A stretch of DNA of 64,000 bases, taken from positions 62,111,496 through 62,175,495 of the forward strand of contig CM043970.1 in NCBI GenBank assembly GCA_014529385.2, given 5' to 3'. Shown here in pieces: positions 54,044-64,000 of this stretch. The translations under genes and the position numbers were made by a program. The stretch comes from Adiantum capillus-veneris. Taxonomy: Eukaryota; Streptophyta; Polypodiopsida; Polypodiales; Pteridaceae. Within the stretch, counting starts at the first letter, position 1. Each line of letters begins with the position of its first letter. The notes beneath the pieces were generated by a model. The model saw nothing but the letters and a program-made list of their open reading frames with translations. It was not told the origin of the DNA and searched no databases.

Positions 54044-54892
54044 CTAGGTTTTGTGAGAGCAAAGAAACTTTCTAGAGTCAAAGATGACTTAATGTATGAG
54101 AAGGTACAAGTGATGATTAAGGCAGAACTGAGCCTTTTGAGGGGTGACCTTGAAAAAGAGATGTATGCAAATGCGGAGACTTACAAAAAAGTTATGTATG
54201 CAGATATGAGGAAAGAGTTGGACAAAGAGATGCTTGGTAAGCGTGACGAGATGCACACTTTATTGAAGGTCTAAATGCAGACTATAGTGAGGACACAAGT
54301 GAATGTGATGGAATGTGTGATGCATAAAAGATAAGAGGATGCACTCGCTGCTTTTGCATCCTAGAAATCCAAAATGGAAGAACCCATGAATGAAAAGGAT
54401 ACATTGATTGATGCACTTTAGGGAGAACTCGCAGTTTGTGAAAATGCCCCTACAAGGGAGGGAGAAAATCAACCCTCAATGATAAAGGAGCTCCAAAGCA
54501 TTCATGAACAACTGAAAACTCTACGTGAAGAGGAAGAGTAGATGGCGCGAACAACCTCTTCATAGGCGGATCACCTATTCAAAACACAAGAGAAGGTTGA
54601 TAAAGCTAAAAAGTGGATCGAGGACGCAAAGAAAGGAAAAGATAAATTGCATGAAGCCACATCGACATTCACTATCATCAATATGACAATTTTGGAGGAG
54701 CAAAAGTGGAAGACTAGAGCCCTTCACGTAAAAGTAGAAGAAGAAGTGAAAGAACTCTTGAATCGCACGGGCATTTCTGAACCCACACCCACAGGTGCTT
54801 GGAGAGTGGGAAAGAAGGGAAGTGATGAGAACAGCACTCATTATATGTTTCCCTATGTTGGAATCTAGGAAGGAATTCTTGAAGAAGTGCTC
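54041..54892 (+). pseudogene. LINE-I fragment k: ORF1 coiled-coil and RRM-like region
   Basis: Heptad-like charged sequence (MIKAELSLLRGDLEKEMYA, ADMRKELDKEMLGKRDEMH, MIKELQSIHEQLKTLREEEE) interrupted by several stops, then the family block KKWIEDAKKGK ... STFTIINMT, the continuing TRALHVKVEEEVKELL and the RRM-like AWRVGKKG. It is cut at 54892 by L1 copy T. It shows that the coiled coil and the RRM-like part are one ORF1. Confidence 0.8.
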
Positions 54893-55029
54893 ACTGTTCA
54901 CTGGGCCTGCCCCCTCGCCCTTCGCGTTTCCCTCCTCCTGCCCTCCCCCCCGCTGCCCGCTCGTTGCGCCCGCTGCCCTGCCCTTTGCCCGCTGCCCCTC
55001 TCCCACCTCCTCACCCACTCCTGCGGCCG

Positions 55030-55065
<36 letters not shown>

Positions 55066-56336
55066 AGTCCTGCTCGGCTGATTTTGTCAGCACCTTCGAC
55101 GTGGTCGATCCAGTAGAGGGCCACCGTTCGTCGATGTCACTTCGCCCCTTCTCCACAGCAGCAGACATTGATGGAGGCTAATGCTCTACCTCAGAGGGAC
55201 TCTCAAGAAGCCCCCTCGTCTTACCATGCAGAGCCCACCATCCGGCTTGCTCTTTTGCCGACAGTGCAAGCGAGCCTCGCTGCTGAGATGGAACGCCTTC
55301 ATGCGACTTTCGTCATCTGCAAGATTCTCGGCGCCAGACCCAGCAAAGGAGAGGTGCGTGATCTTCTCCAGGCCCGCCTTCTCGCAGAGGTGGGCAAGAT
55401 CTCAGATCTTCAGTTCCTCAGACGCGGCTACTATCGGATAGAGTTCGAGACTTTCGAGATGGCGTCCAAAGTAGAGTTACCGGGGAACGGCCTTTTTGAT
55501 GCCTGGAACGCTGGAACGACGTTCTGGCCCGCTGGGAATGGGGGGAACACTCCGGAAAAGACTGCCGTTCCGACAGGCCAAGTGAAACCGGAACAAACGG
55601 GGGAACGGAGCCCGAAGGGCCGGAACGGGTAGAGACCGGGCAACGGACAGAAACGGTCATAAACGGGCAGAAATTTGAAACTCCAAAACGGCCCAGAATG
55701 CTTCCTTATAAATTGTGCCAACCCCTCACCCCTTTCCTTCACAAATCTACAAAGCTCTCAAGCTCTCTCTTGCTCTCAACTTCTCAAGGCTCTCTCCCTT
55801 GCTCTCAAGTTTCAACCTCCGCTCGGCTCTACGGTCTACTCTAGTACTACTTGTATTCAAACATATAACGCTAAAAATAGCATTATTTGGGTGTTTTTGA
55901 AGCCCCCCGTTCCGCGCTGTTCCCGTTCCGCGTTCCGCGTTCCAGGTAACTATGGTCCAAAGTGTTTGCGATGAGCCCCTTGGCCATCCGAGCAATTCGA
56001 GCCCACTTTCGATAGTGGAGGCATGGTTTTGATCTAGCTACAAATGTTCTGGTAGAGAAGGCAGACCTTCGTATCTCCGTGTGCTTCTCGGTTTGAGGAA
56101 ATGCTTGCCACTCTTGTCCAGGATAGGCACAGAGATTGGGACTGTTTTGGAGACATCTCGCACGACAGCCTCTGTAGCTGCCAAGGTGGCCGACATCCCC
56201 TCAATACGTGTTCTGGTTCGGGACATCCTACTACCTCGGGTGAGTGGAGGTTGGTTTCGTCAGAGCGTGAAGTATTTGGGCCTCCCAAATCAGTGTGTCA
56301 TTTGCACACAGATGGGCCATTTGGCAAAGGTCTGTC
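54893..56336 (+). mobile_element. L1-type LINE copy T, 5' region and ORF1
   Basis: C-rich 5' region (54893-55167) with a C-run of about 27 at 55037-55063, then ORF1 from ATG 55168 (or 55171): MMEANALPQRDSQEAPSSYH, VICKILGARPSKGEVRDLLQ, LRRGYYRIEFETFEMASKV (DUF4283-like). A 482 bp hAT element interrupts it at 55472. ORF1 resumes at 55955 and carries lesions to the knuckle (NQCVICTQMGHLAK near 56290), where Gypsy-2 is inserted at 56337. Layout and sequence match copy S. Confidence 0.85.
55472..55953. mobile_element. Non-autonomous hAT element, 482 bp
   Basis: Flanked by an 8 bp duplication GTCCAAAG (55464-55471 and 55954-55961; the next base T also matches). Ends are inverted repeats: left TAGAGTTACCGGGGAACG, right (reversed) CATAGTTACCTGGAACG. 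The interior is full of GGAACG/CGTTCC words and has no transposase. Removing it and one duplication restores continuous L1 ORF1 sequence. Confidence 0.85.
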
Positions 56337-57878
56337 TGTCACCAGGAGGTGTATTTTTCCTGTTGCCTTCCGTAAATAAGTATTAGATATATTTATTTTA
56401 TTTTTACTTGTTTGTCCCAAAACCCTTGAAAAGGTGCAAGTGGACATTGCATGGCCAGTGTGAAACGGCTGCAGCCAAATGGGTTTCTCACATCGGGGAT
56501 CTAGGTCGGTCAGACAGGGAGTGCCCAGGCTAGTTAGCACTGAATTCTGATGAGTATGGAAGCTCGTGTGCGCCAAACTGGAATTTGGGCCACTAGTCAA
56601 GTCACTGCAACTTTATAAGTTGAAAGGGGCCAGTAAATTAACCCACATTGTAGATGTTGGTCAAATGGTAGTCTTCAATGATGGTCAGGAGACCGATAGG
56701 AACGCCATGGAAGCATCTCCTAAACTTTAGGGAACTGCTATTTTTGACCGGAAAATGTGTTCGCGTCATTAGCTCTGGAATGACAAGGGGAACATTCTAT
56801 TGCTCTGCTGCCAAGTCAACTGACGCACCAGTTGAGATATTTTTAGCAAGGAAAGCCCAAACTCGGAAACTGGGCGACGTGTCAGCCTGTGAGCGATTCT
56901 GCCACTCTGGGAGGCAAAAACGAGCTGCATATCAACAAAGGGGGCGCCATTTTCAGCCTGAGGTGGATTGTAGCAGGTACATAAGCTATGGAATGCTTAC
57001 CTTGCCCTCTATGCACAGTATGGTGACGGGAGTGATGCCCTGCACGCTACATACTGCTCTCTTTCTCCCCTACGTACAATATGTTATGCCCCACTAGTGG
57101 GCTTCTCATTTGACCTATGTACAGTTCTGGGGGTTTATGCGCGTTTGCCAAGGCAAGAGCCTTCTGAACAGGAACCGGATTAGCTAATTGTTAATCCCCC
57201 ACAGGTAGGCACAGTTCCATCACGAAAGATTGCGAGTTTGGAGAGTTTTCTCGCGTGAAAACTCGTCCAATTCACAGGGGAACTGTCCCATTGCGTGCGG
57301 AAGCCCTTGGGACACGCGTAGGCGTGTTCGCTCCGCTAAAAACGATCCGAAACAGGGAATTACAGCCTGCTGTGTTTTTCTGCAGGTTTAGGGTTTCCCA
57401 CCTAAACTGCAAGGGAACATCAGGGGAGCCTCGTGAGAGCCTTGGGATGCGTGTACAAGCTTTTGGGCACCCGACAGTGAAAAACAGGGAATTACAGCCC
57501 GCTGAATTTCTGTGACAGCTCACCAGAAAGCTTCCAGATAGCGAAGGAATCCGTCCTAGACAGGTGCTTTTGACCTATAGGGGTTTTTGCGCCGCTATGG
57601 TGCCAAAATCAGGTCGAAAATCTGCGTTTTCAGCCCTCGCCAGGTTTGGACAGCTTTGTGAAAGCTTGTGCGAAGTGGTCGGATCGTCTACCTTCATTTG
57701 AATAAAGAAATACCGAAAGGGGCGCAAGTCTTTGGGGCCTACAGGGTGTCGGTCTCGTGTGCGCAGTGACATTCTAGTCGCTGGACGCAACTGTGTTCTC
57801 TTCCCTTCTCAGTGCTCTGTGTAAAGTTAACAGGTAATTGAAATAGTACCGCCCTCTACGTTGTACAGGCCGGTTATA
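56337..57878 (+). repeat. Gypsy-2 5' LTR (right border uncertain)
   Basis: Start is fixed by comparison with 63245. The LTR contains GAAATACCGAAAGGGGCGCAAG followed by TCTTTGGGGCC at about 57706-57738, as in Gypsy-1. The end is either near 57831 (GTTAACA) or near 57878, before TGGTTCCATCGACGGG; no standard initiator-Met primer site is seen. Confidence 0.85.
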
Positions 57879-57963
57879 TGGTTCCATCGACGGGATAGTC
57901 ACTTTTTCTTCAAAAAGTGCAGCGTGGATTGTTGTGGGTGAAAGCAACACAGAGCTTGTCGAT

Positions 57964-59489
57964 ATGGCAGAGAAGAGAGACCAAGTACCTGAAGAGGGAT
58001 CTTCCTCACATGGCACAGAGAAAATTCGTTCAACTCTTCAAGAAGAGGACAGGTTGTTTAGAACTCAACTGCGTTGTTGCATGGACATGTTTCAGCAGTT
58101 GGCTAACAACCCAAGGATGCAGGAATTCTTACAGGCTCCGACACAGGGTTTTCAGCCTCCTACACAGGGCATGACTCAGCCGTTGCAGGAAAAGGAGATT
58201 TCCAATGTGCAGAGGACTCATGATGCTCGAGGGAAAGCCCACGTGGTTGAGCAACTAGCGGTGTCCAATGATCCAAAGCAACTTGCTTTAGCTGGACAGG
58301 AACCGTTTGTGAATGGTCAAGGAACAGGCTATGCGTTAGACCCTTCCATTACCTAATACTTATCCTGGTTATTTTGGAGGTGGTTCAGTGTTTCAAGCTA
58401 TGGCTGGACCTTCCACAGGTTATATGCCAGGGAATGTGTTCGGGACAATGCAAACAGGCATGGGTAACCCTATGTACTCGAACATGGGTGTCCAACCAGG
58501 TTTTCAGAGTGCCTATGGCCAGTTTCGAGTGCCTGGAACACAATTTGGTATGGCTGGTTTTTCGCAGCCATACGTACAAAATGCAGATATGACAGGGAAA
58601 ACAATTGATGCGAGTGCTGGAATGAACACTCATGGAGCACCACTGCTACAGGCACCTGTTTATGATAATGTGGCTCCTTTGAGTCAGCCTAAGGATTACA
58701 AGGAAGGTGGGCAGGGAGTGAAGTTTGAAACTTTCAGAGGAATTGAGGACCAATTAAAGGCTTTGACCTTTATACAGCAGTTCGATGCAGCTTATGCTGG
58801 AGGAAACTTCACGGAATCTTCAAAGATACGCAAGGCTGCCACTTTCTTGAAAGGGAATGCGCTCCAATGGTGGACCGCATTGTTGAACCAGGGTCAAGCC
58901 CCAACAATGTGGATCCAATTCAACCAGCTTTTTGCGCCTGCATGGTTGACAAACACTTTTGAAGTGGATGTGATGACAGAATGGCACGAGTTGAATGCTA
59001 AACAGTGTGCGAATTTGGAAGAGTACAATAAACAATTTTGGGTCACACTGTTGCCAGTCGCCTCTTACAGGTTTGTGCCATTGTCAGAACAGATTGAGAA
59101 GTACTGTTGCGGATTGCCCAAGAAAATCAAGGACTACTGCACAAAGACTACTGTCATGAATATGTTTCAATTGATAGAGAATGCAAGAGTGGCCAACAAT
59201 CTGTCGAAGGGAGATTCCGATGGATTTAATAGCCACAAGAAAGGGGCCCAGGGCAAACAGTTTTCAGCCAAGGGCAATGTTGCAGCAAAGCCTTCCGAGT
59301 CTCCTACAAAGAAGCCCTCCACTCAAGAAGCTGATACATCCAAGAAGCAGTCTAAATCTTCTTCGGAACGAGGACAAGGACAAAAAAGGCATTTTTCTGG
59401 CAAAACTTTTTAAGATAGGAAAGCTCAGGGAGGCCAAGAAATGCTACATTTGTGAACAGGAAGGACACTTTGCAAATGAGTGTCCATAG
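57964..59489 (+). pseudogene. Gypsy-2 gag (two frame breaks)
   Basis: Gag from ATG 57964 (MAEKRDQVPEEG) to a TAA at 58354; the frame then shifts and continues from about 58356 to 59413. The core Gag domain is clear (KALTFIQQFDAAYAGGNF, FLKGNALQWWTALLNQG, EEYNKQFWVTLLP, CGLPKKIKDYC). After a T-run near 59408 the frame shifts again into the knuckle C-Y-I-C-E-Q-E-G-H-F-A-N-E-C, ending in TAG at 59487. Confidence 0.9.
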
Positions 59490-61192
59490 AAGAAGTCACA
59501 GGATAAGGATGACAAGTCAGACCATAAAGGGAAGAAGCCAAAGCCGAGTGCAGGACTTGTTCCAGATTTGGTTGGAGATCAGCCAAACACAGATGCCACG
59601 GAGCTGTGCAGAGCTTGGGGCAAAGTTAGAGACCAGACAGTGCTGGTTTTCTTTGATCCAGGAGCCCGTGCAAATTTCATATCACGAGAATTGGCATCAA
59701 AGTTGGGCATTCGTGCAGAGGATGGGTATGAGAGGCGAAGTAGGTTTGGCATGCCCAGGACATTCAGAGCCTGTTACTCCCATTCTGGGAAAGCTTCGTC
59801 TGCACATTCAGAGCTATGTGGATGCGGAAGAATTTCATATTATGCCGCTTGAGGGCTGTGATGTGTTATTGGGTATCCCATGGTGTTACAGGTTGCATGC
59901 TATGGTGGATACTTACAACAAAAAGATTACCCTTGTACATAGAGGAAAGACTCATGTCCTTGATGTAAAGCTTAAAGGCGAGTCTGTTCCAGTTGTTTCT
60001 GCTTTTGCTATTTCATCTGTAATAAAGAATCATCTTTCTGCGTACTTGATCTTTGCAAAAGAAGTACCTCAAGTTGTATCTAATTTGTCTACCTTAGATA
60101 AAGACAGGTCAACTTTTTTGAGTGGTTTCAGTGATTGTTTTTCGGACTCTTTGCCAGGGGAGTTACCTCCTGAGAGACCTGAGGATCATACTATAGATCT
60201 TGTGCCAGGTTCTAGTCCACCGAATAGACCACCATACAGGGTTAGTGCAGCCCAGCAGAAAGAGATTATGGGTCAGGTCAACGAGCTTTTAGAGAAGGGG
60301 CTGATTCAGCCCCAATTCATCCCCTTTTTGTTCGCCTGTACTCTTAGTGCAGAAGAAGGATGGTTCATGGCGCATGTGCATTGATTATCGTGCCTTGAAT
60401 AAGAATACCATCAAGAACAGGTTCCCCATACCGAGGATAGATGACATTCTTGATCGGCTTGAGGGAGCGTCATTGTTTACAAGAATAGACCTAAAGAGCG
60501 GGTATCATCAGATACGCATTAGACCAGAAGATGTCCATAAGACTGCGTTCAGGACAACATTTGGTCTCTATGAGTTTCTTGTTATGCCATTTGGTCTCAC
60601 AAATGCTCTGGCCACGTTTAATAGAATGATGGACAAAATTTTTAGACCACATAGAAACTTCGTGGGTACCTTCTTTGACGACATGATTGTCTATTCGAAG
60701 TCTAAAGAGGAGCATAGGGATCACTTGACTGCAGTTTTCAACGAGTTACGTATGAACAGGCTACTCATTAATGCGAAGAAGAGTGAATTTTTTTTGCAAG
60801 AGATTCACTTCCTTGGGCACATTGTTTCAAAGGATGGGGTACGCATGGATCCTGCTAAAGTGGAAGCAATTAGGTCATGGCCAGACTTGAAGTCCGTACA
60901 TGACATTCGAAGCTTTCTAGGCTTATGTTCCTACTACAGGAGGTTCGTCCGAAATTTTGCTGAGATTGCTTCTCCACTTCATGCACTACAAGGAAAAGGA
61001 GTTACTTTCAAGTGGACAGCCAAGGAAATTTTAGCGTTCAAACACTTGAAAGAGAAGCTGACTTCAGATCCGGTAATTATTTTGCCAGATCTTTCTAAAC
61101 CTTTTGTGGTTCAATGTGATGCGTGTGGCCATAGTCTTGGTGCAGTTTTAATGCAGAATGGCTGAGTAGTCGCATATGAGAGGAGAATTCTT
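59490..61192 (+). pseudogene. Gypsy-2 protease, reverse transcriptase and RNase H (broken)
   Basis: The protease region has CRAWGKVRDQTVLVFFDPGA followed by RANFISRELASKLGI (D-P-G-A where D-S/T-G-A is usual), a frame break near 59720, then EGCDVLLGIPW. The RT starts with RPEDHTIDLVPG, breaks near 60335, then KDGSWRMCIDYRALNK, RIDLKSGYHQIR and LVMPFGLTNALATFNRMMD, with FFDDMI as the catalytic box. RNase H begins QCDACGHSLGAVLMQNG and meets TGA at 61163. Confidence 0.9.
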
Positions 61193-62920
61193 TTGAAGAT
61201 TGAAAGGAACTTGCAAGTCTATGAAAAAGAATTGCTGGCAGTAATTCATGCTCTCACTAGTTGGAAACACTATCTGCTAGGGGCTGATTTTGTTGTCCAA
61301 ACGGATCATCAAACCTTGCGATATTTTCTCACACAGACGAAGTTGTCTGAGAAGCACATGCGATGGGCAAACATCTTGTCAATGTTCCATTTTCAGATTG
61401 TGCATGTGCAAGGGAAAAAGAACGTGGTGACTGATGCGTTGTCACGAAAGCCCCAAATTTCAACAGTGTCAATTCCGTACCATTGTGAACTAGACGAAAT
61501 GAAGACACAATATGCTGAAGATTCAGATTTTGCAAGGATCTATGACCAGCCTGCTGAGGGGCAACATCATGAGCATTATATGCTTAAGAATGACTTTCTC
61601 ATGATGCATGGAAAGTTATGCGTTACTAAACAGTTACGACCAAAGATTTTGATGGAAAGTCATGTTCCACCGTATGCTGGGCATCGTGGAATTGATGCGA
61701 CAGTGAAAGGGGTTGAGGCATTCTTCTATTGGCCAACTTTGCGTCAAGATATTGACACATTTGTAAGATCATGCTTAGTATGCCAAAAAGTCAAATTTGA
61801 CAGACAAAAGCAATCGGGATTGTTGCAGCCATTGCCGATCCCAGATAGGCCATGGGAAAGCATAGCAATGGACTTTATCTTTGATCTTCCAAGGACGCAA
61901 ACAGGCAATGATGGGATTTGGACTATCATTCGTAGGTTCAGTAAGCAAGCCCATTTCATTCCTGTTAGGAAGAAGGTAAAGCCAGAACACATGGTCAAGA
62001 TATTCATGAGCAATATCTTTAAATATCACGAGATGCCTCAGTCAATTGTCAGTGATAGGGATCCACGTATGACGAGTCTTTTCTGGAAGGCATTGTTTGA
62101 GAACATGGGCACTACGCTAAACTTCTCTTCTTCGTTTCATTCGCAAACTGATGGACAGTCAGAAGAGGCAAATTCTACTGTTCTGGACCTGCTCAAATGT
62201 TATGTGTCAGAGCATAAGGCAACTTGGGAACACCATCTTCCATTGGTTGAATATGCTTACAATAACACTGTGCATATGTCAACAAGTAAGGCACCATTTG
62301 AGATAGTGGAAGGAGGCAAGAAAGTCCCGCCCATTTTGCAGACTAAAGACAAGATTTTTGAGGCAGACAAGTATGTGCAAGATATGGATGAAACATATAA
62401 GAAGATAAAGATTGCTCTTGAGAAGACTCAGGCTAAGCAAAAGAAAGCTGCTGATCGTCACCGTCGTGAACTTGTATTTTCACTTGGTGATTGGGTGCTT
62501 TTGCGCTTTGAAAAGGCCTTCAAGGCCAGGTTAAGGAAAAGGAAAGGCAAGGAACGCTTGTTTCCTAAGCTCAGTATGCGATATTATGGTCCTTTTCAGA
62601 TTTCAGAAAAGATCAGCGATGTAGCTTACAGGTTAAAGCTACCAGAAGGCTGGAAAATACATAATGCTTTTCATGTCAGCCTTCTAAGACCCTTTGTTGG
62701 TGATGTGCCAGAGAATATGCTTGATGAGGAACAACCCGAAGTGGAAGAATTGGATGAAATCCTTGTTCCTGAACAGATATTGGCACATAAAGAAAGAAAG
62801 GTTGTAAGACGCTATTTGGTGAAGTTCAAGAACTATCCATCGTTGGATGCCAAATGGATGGAAGAGTCTGAATTGGTTGATTCACCTCAGCTATTGCAAT
62901 TGTATCTTGAAGCCTTTTAG
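61193..62920 (+). CDS. Gypsy-2 RNase H end, integrase and chromodomain (open)
   Basis: 575 codons without interruption. RNase H end (YEKELLAVIHAL, TDHQTLRYFL, VTDALSRKP), integrase zinc region (HVPPYAGHRG ... CLVCQKVKF), catalytic core with the three acidic residues in AMDFIFDLP, IVSDRDPRM and SEEANSTVL, the GPF region (RYYGPFQISEKI) and a C-terminal chromodomain (VPEQILAHKERKVVRRYLV, FKNYPSLDAKWMEESEL). The Met at 61193 is simply the first after the TGA; in the parent element this is one polyprotein. Chromodomains mark the chromovirus branch and are thought to direct integration to heterochromatin. Confidence 0.93.
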   Translation: MKIERNLQVYEKELLAVIHALTSWKHYLLGADFVVQTDHQTLRYFLTQTKLSEKHMRWANILSMFHFQIVHVQGKKNVVTDALSRKPQISTVSIPYHCELDEMKTQYAEDSDFARIYDQPAEGQHHEHYMLKNDFLMMHGKLCVTKQLRPKILMESHVPPYAGHRGIDATVKGVEAFFYWPTLRQDIDTFVRSCLVCQKVKFDRQKQSGLLQPLPIPDRPWESIAMDFIFDLPRTQTGNDGIWTIIRRFSKQAHFIPVRKKVKPEHMVKIFMSNIFKYHEMPQSIVSDRDPRMTSLFWKALFENMGTTLNFSSSFHSQTDGQSEEANSTVLDLLKCYVSEHKATWEHHLPLVEYAYNNTVHMSTSKAPFEIVEGGKKVPPILQTKDKIFEADKYVQDMDETYKKIKIALEKTQAKQKKAADRHRRELVFSLGDWVLLRFEKAFKARLRKRKGKERLFPKLSMRYYGPFQISEKISDVAYRLKLPEGWKIHNAFHVSLLRPFVGDVPENMLDEEQPEVEELDEILVPEQILAHKERKVVRRYLVKFKNYPSLDAKWMEESELVDSPQLLQLYLEAF

Positions 62921-63244
62921 ATGGAACCCACAGTGACTTGATGCAACCTTTTTGGAGCAGAGCATGGTTCATGATGCTCAAGAGAGTAGTTAAGCAATTG
63001 TATCTACTCTTTCCATACAGAATTTAGCTAGAGAAGTTTGTGCTCAAGAGTACACTAGAAGACTTCTATGCTTGATATATGTGTCGTAGCCAGGTTGGTG
63101 GGATTGTTTAATCGTCCAACGCTACATTTCCGGAAGCATGTATATCTTGGATTCCCATCATAGAATATATGTGATATCAGGAGATATCTGCATGTATTAT
63201 TGGCATGCAAGCGAGGTCGCTTGCAGTATTTCAAGGGTGGGGTG
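62921..63244 (+). other. Gypsy-2 3' untranslated region and polypurine tract
   Basis: Non-coding; ends in AAGGGTGGGG (63233-63242), the plus-strand primer, directly before the LTR. Confidence 0.85.
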
Positions 63245-64000
63245 TGTCACCAGGAGGTGTATTTTTCCTGTTGCCTTCCGTAAATAAGTATTAGATATAT
63301 TTATTTTATTTTTACTTGTTTGTCCCAAAACCCTTGAAAAGGTGCAAGTGGACATTGCATGGCCAGTGTGAAACGGCTGCAGCCAAATGGGTTTCTCACA
63401 TCGGGGATCTAGGTCGGTCAGACAGGGAGTGCCCGGGCTAGTTAGCACTGAATTCTGATGAGTATGGAAGCTCGTGTGCGCCAAACTGGAATTTGGGCCA
63501 CTAGTCAAGTCACTGCAACTTTATAAGTTGAAAGGGGCCAGTAAATTAACCCACATTGTAGATGTTGGTCAAATGGTAGTCTTCAATGATGGTCAGGAGA
63601 CCGATAGGGATGCCATGGAAGCATCTCCTAAACTTTAGGGAACTGCTATTTTTGACCGGAAAATGTGTTCGCGTCATTAGCTCTGGAATGACAAGGGGAA
63701 CATTCTATTGCTCTGCTGCCAAGTCAACTGACGCACCAGTTGAGATATTTTTAGCAAGGAAAGCCCAAACTCGGAAACTGGGCGACGTGTCAGCCTGTGA
63801 GCGATTTTGCCACTCTGGGAGGCAAAAACGAGCTGCATATCAACAAAGGGGGCGCCATTTTCAGCCTGAGGTGGATTGTAGCAGGTACAGAAGCTATGGA
63901 ATGCTTACCTTGCCTTCTATGCACAGTATGGTGACGGGAGTGATGCCCTGCACGCTACATACTGCTCTCTTTCTCCCCTACGTACAGTATGTTATGCCCC
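63245..64000 (+). repeat. Gypsy-2 3' LTR (first 756 bp)
   Basis: TGTCACCAGGAGGTG onward, co-linear with 56337-57092. Confidence 0.95.

Larger units (their letters stand above)
56337..64000 (+). mobile_element. Gypsy-2: Ty3/gypsy chromovirus, runs off right edge
   Basis: 5' LTR begins TGTCACCAGGAGGTG at 56337 and the 3' LTR begins identically at 63245 (offset 6908). The 755 bp of the two LTRs that can be compared differ at roughly 7 positions (about 99 % identity), so the insertion is young. Between them are Gag, protease, RT, RNase H, integrase and chromodomain in the normal order, but with four frame breaks and two in-frame stops. It is inserted into the CCHC knuckle of L1 copy T. The right LTR end and target duplication lie outside the window. 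Confidence 0.95.

Noticed and set aside
57879-57896. Gypsy-2 primer-binding site TGGTTCCATCGACGGG
   Set aside because: It starts TGG at a plausible place, but the bases do not match a tRNA 3' end I know, so I did not annotate it as a site.
58354-61165. RNA editing as explanation for stops in Gypsy-2
   Set aside because: Organellar editing does not act on nuclear transcripts, and frame shifts, which editing of C/U cannot repair, are also present.
46972-64000. Further host exons after exon G
   Set aside because: I searched the remaining non-repeat stretches for the next expected family block and found none; all open frames there belong to mobile elements.

Overview
This window is nuclear DNA of a land plant with a large, repeat-rich genome. 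Four things point to this. Spliced exons match the plant proline iminopeptidase (alpha/beta-hydrolase, S33 type) family. LTR elements carry a primer-binding site for plant initiator methionyl-tRNA (TGGTATCAGAGC). Two full-length Ty3/gypsy chromoviruses end in a chromodomain. L1-type LINEs have a DUF4283-like plus CCHC ORF1. Giant introns built from nested retroelements suggest a fern, lycophyte or gymnosperm rather than a small-genome angiosperm, but I cannot decide between these from sequence alone.

One host gene frames the window. Seven exons (888 bp in total, all open) encode the middle of a proline iminopeptidase-like enzyme on the + strand: 8538-8711, 8801-9037, 46139-46239, 46318-46390, 46512-46580, 46658-46765 and 46846-46971. 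Intron sizes are sharply bimodal. Five introns are 77-121 bp. One is 37,101 bp (9038-46138). The introns at both ends run out of the window (more than 8.5 kb upstream, more than 17 kb downstream). Almost everything else here is mobile DNA inside those three introns.

Layout. 1-5702: three minus-strand copies (a, b, c) of a non-L1-like APE LINE ('LINE-I'), joined head to tail through (GA/TC)n tracts. 5703-8102: a decayed gypsy gag/pol relic and a 3 x 93 bp tandem repeat. 8538-9037: host exons. 9527-22590: a LINE-I copy (d) with a complete 5' part, split by the chromovirus Gypsy-1 (12090-19940, target duplication GGCGA), which carries a 1536 bp internal tandem duplication. 22796-24396: a decayed LINE-I copy (M) with a small hAT-like element. 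24397-26760: L1-type copy Q, split by a solo LTR (target duplication ATACG). 26890-27101: compound microsatellite. 27102-31373: L1 copy P. 31374-32960: CA-rich DNA, a short L1 copy R inside (CA)n, and a three-unit minisatellite. 32976-37160: head-to-head LTRs and pol-deleted gypsy copies. 37161 to about 45760: L1 copy S, split by a Gag-protease-only LTR element (39421-44694). 46139-46971: five more host exons. 47116-54892: a plus-strand LINE-I/(TC)n array (copies e to k). 54893-56336: L1 copy T, split by a 482 bp hAT element. 56337-64000: a young but broken chromovirus, Gypsy-2, running off the right edge.

The most interesting candidate for an undescribed system is LINE-I. Six recognisable 3' ends (b, c, e, f, g, j) are each followed directly by a (TC)n tract, and on the far side of each tract lies another LINE-I copy, usually 5'-truncated. 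This looks like microsatellite-targeted integration into the tails of earlier copies, comparable to animal LINEs reported to target microsatellites. A second LINE family shows a parallel association with (CA)n. I saw no rRNA, tRNA or CRISPR features.
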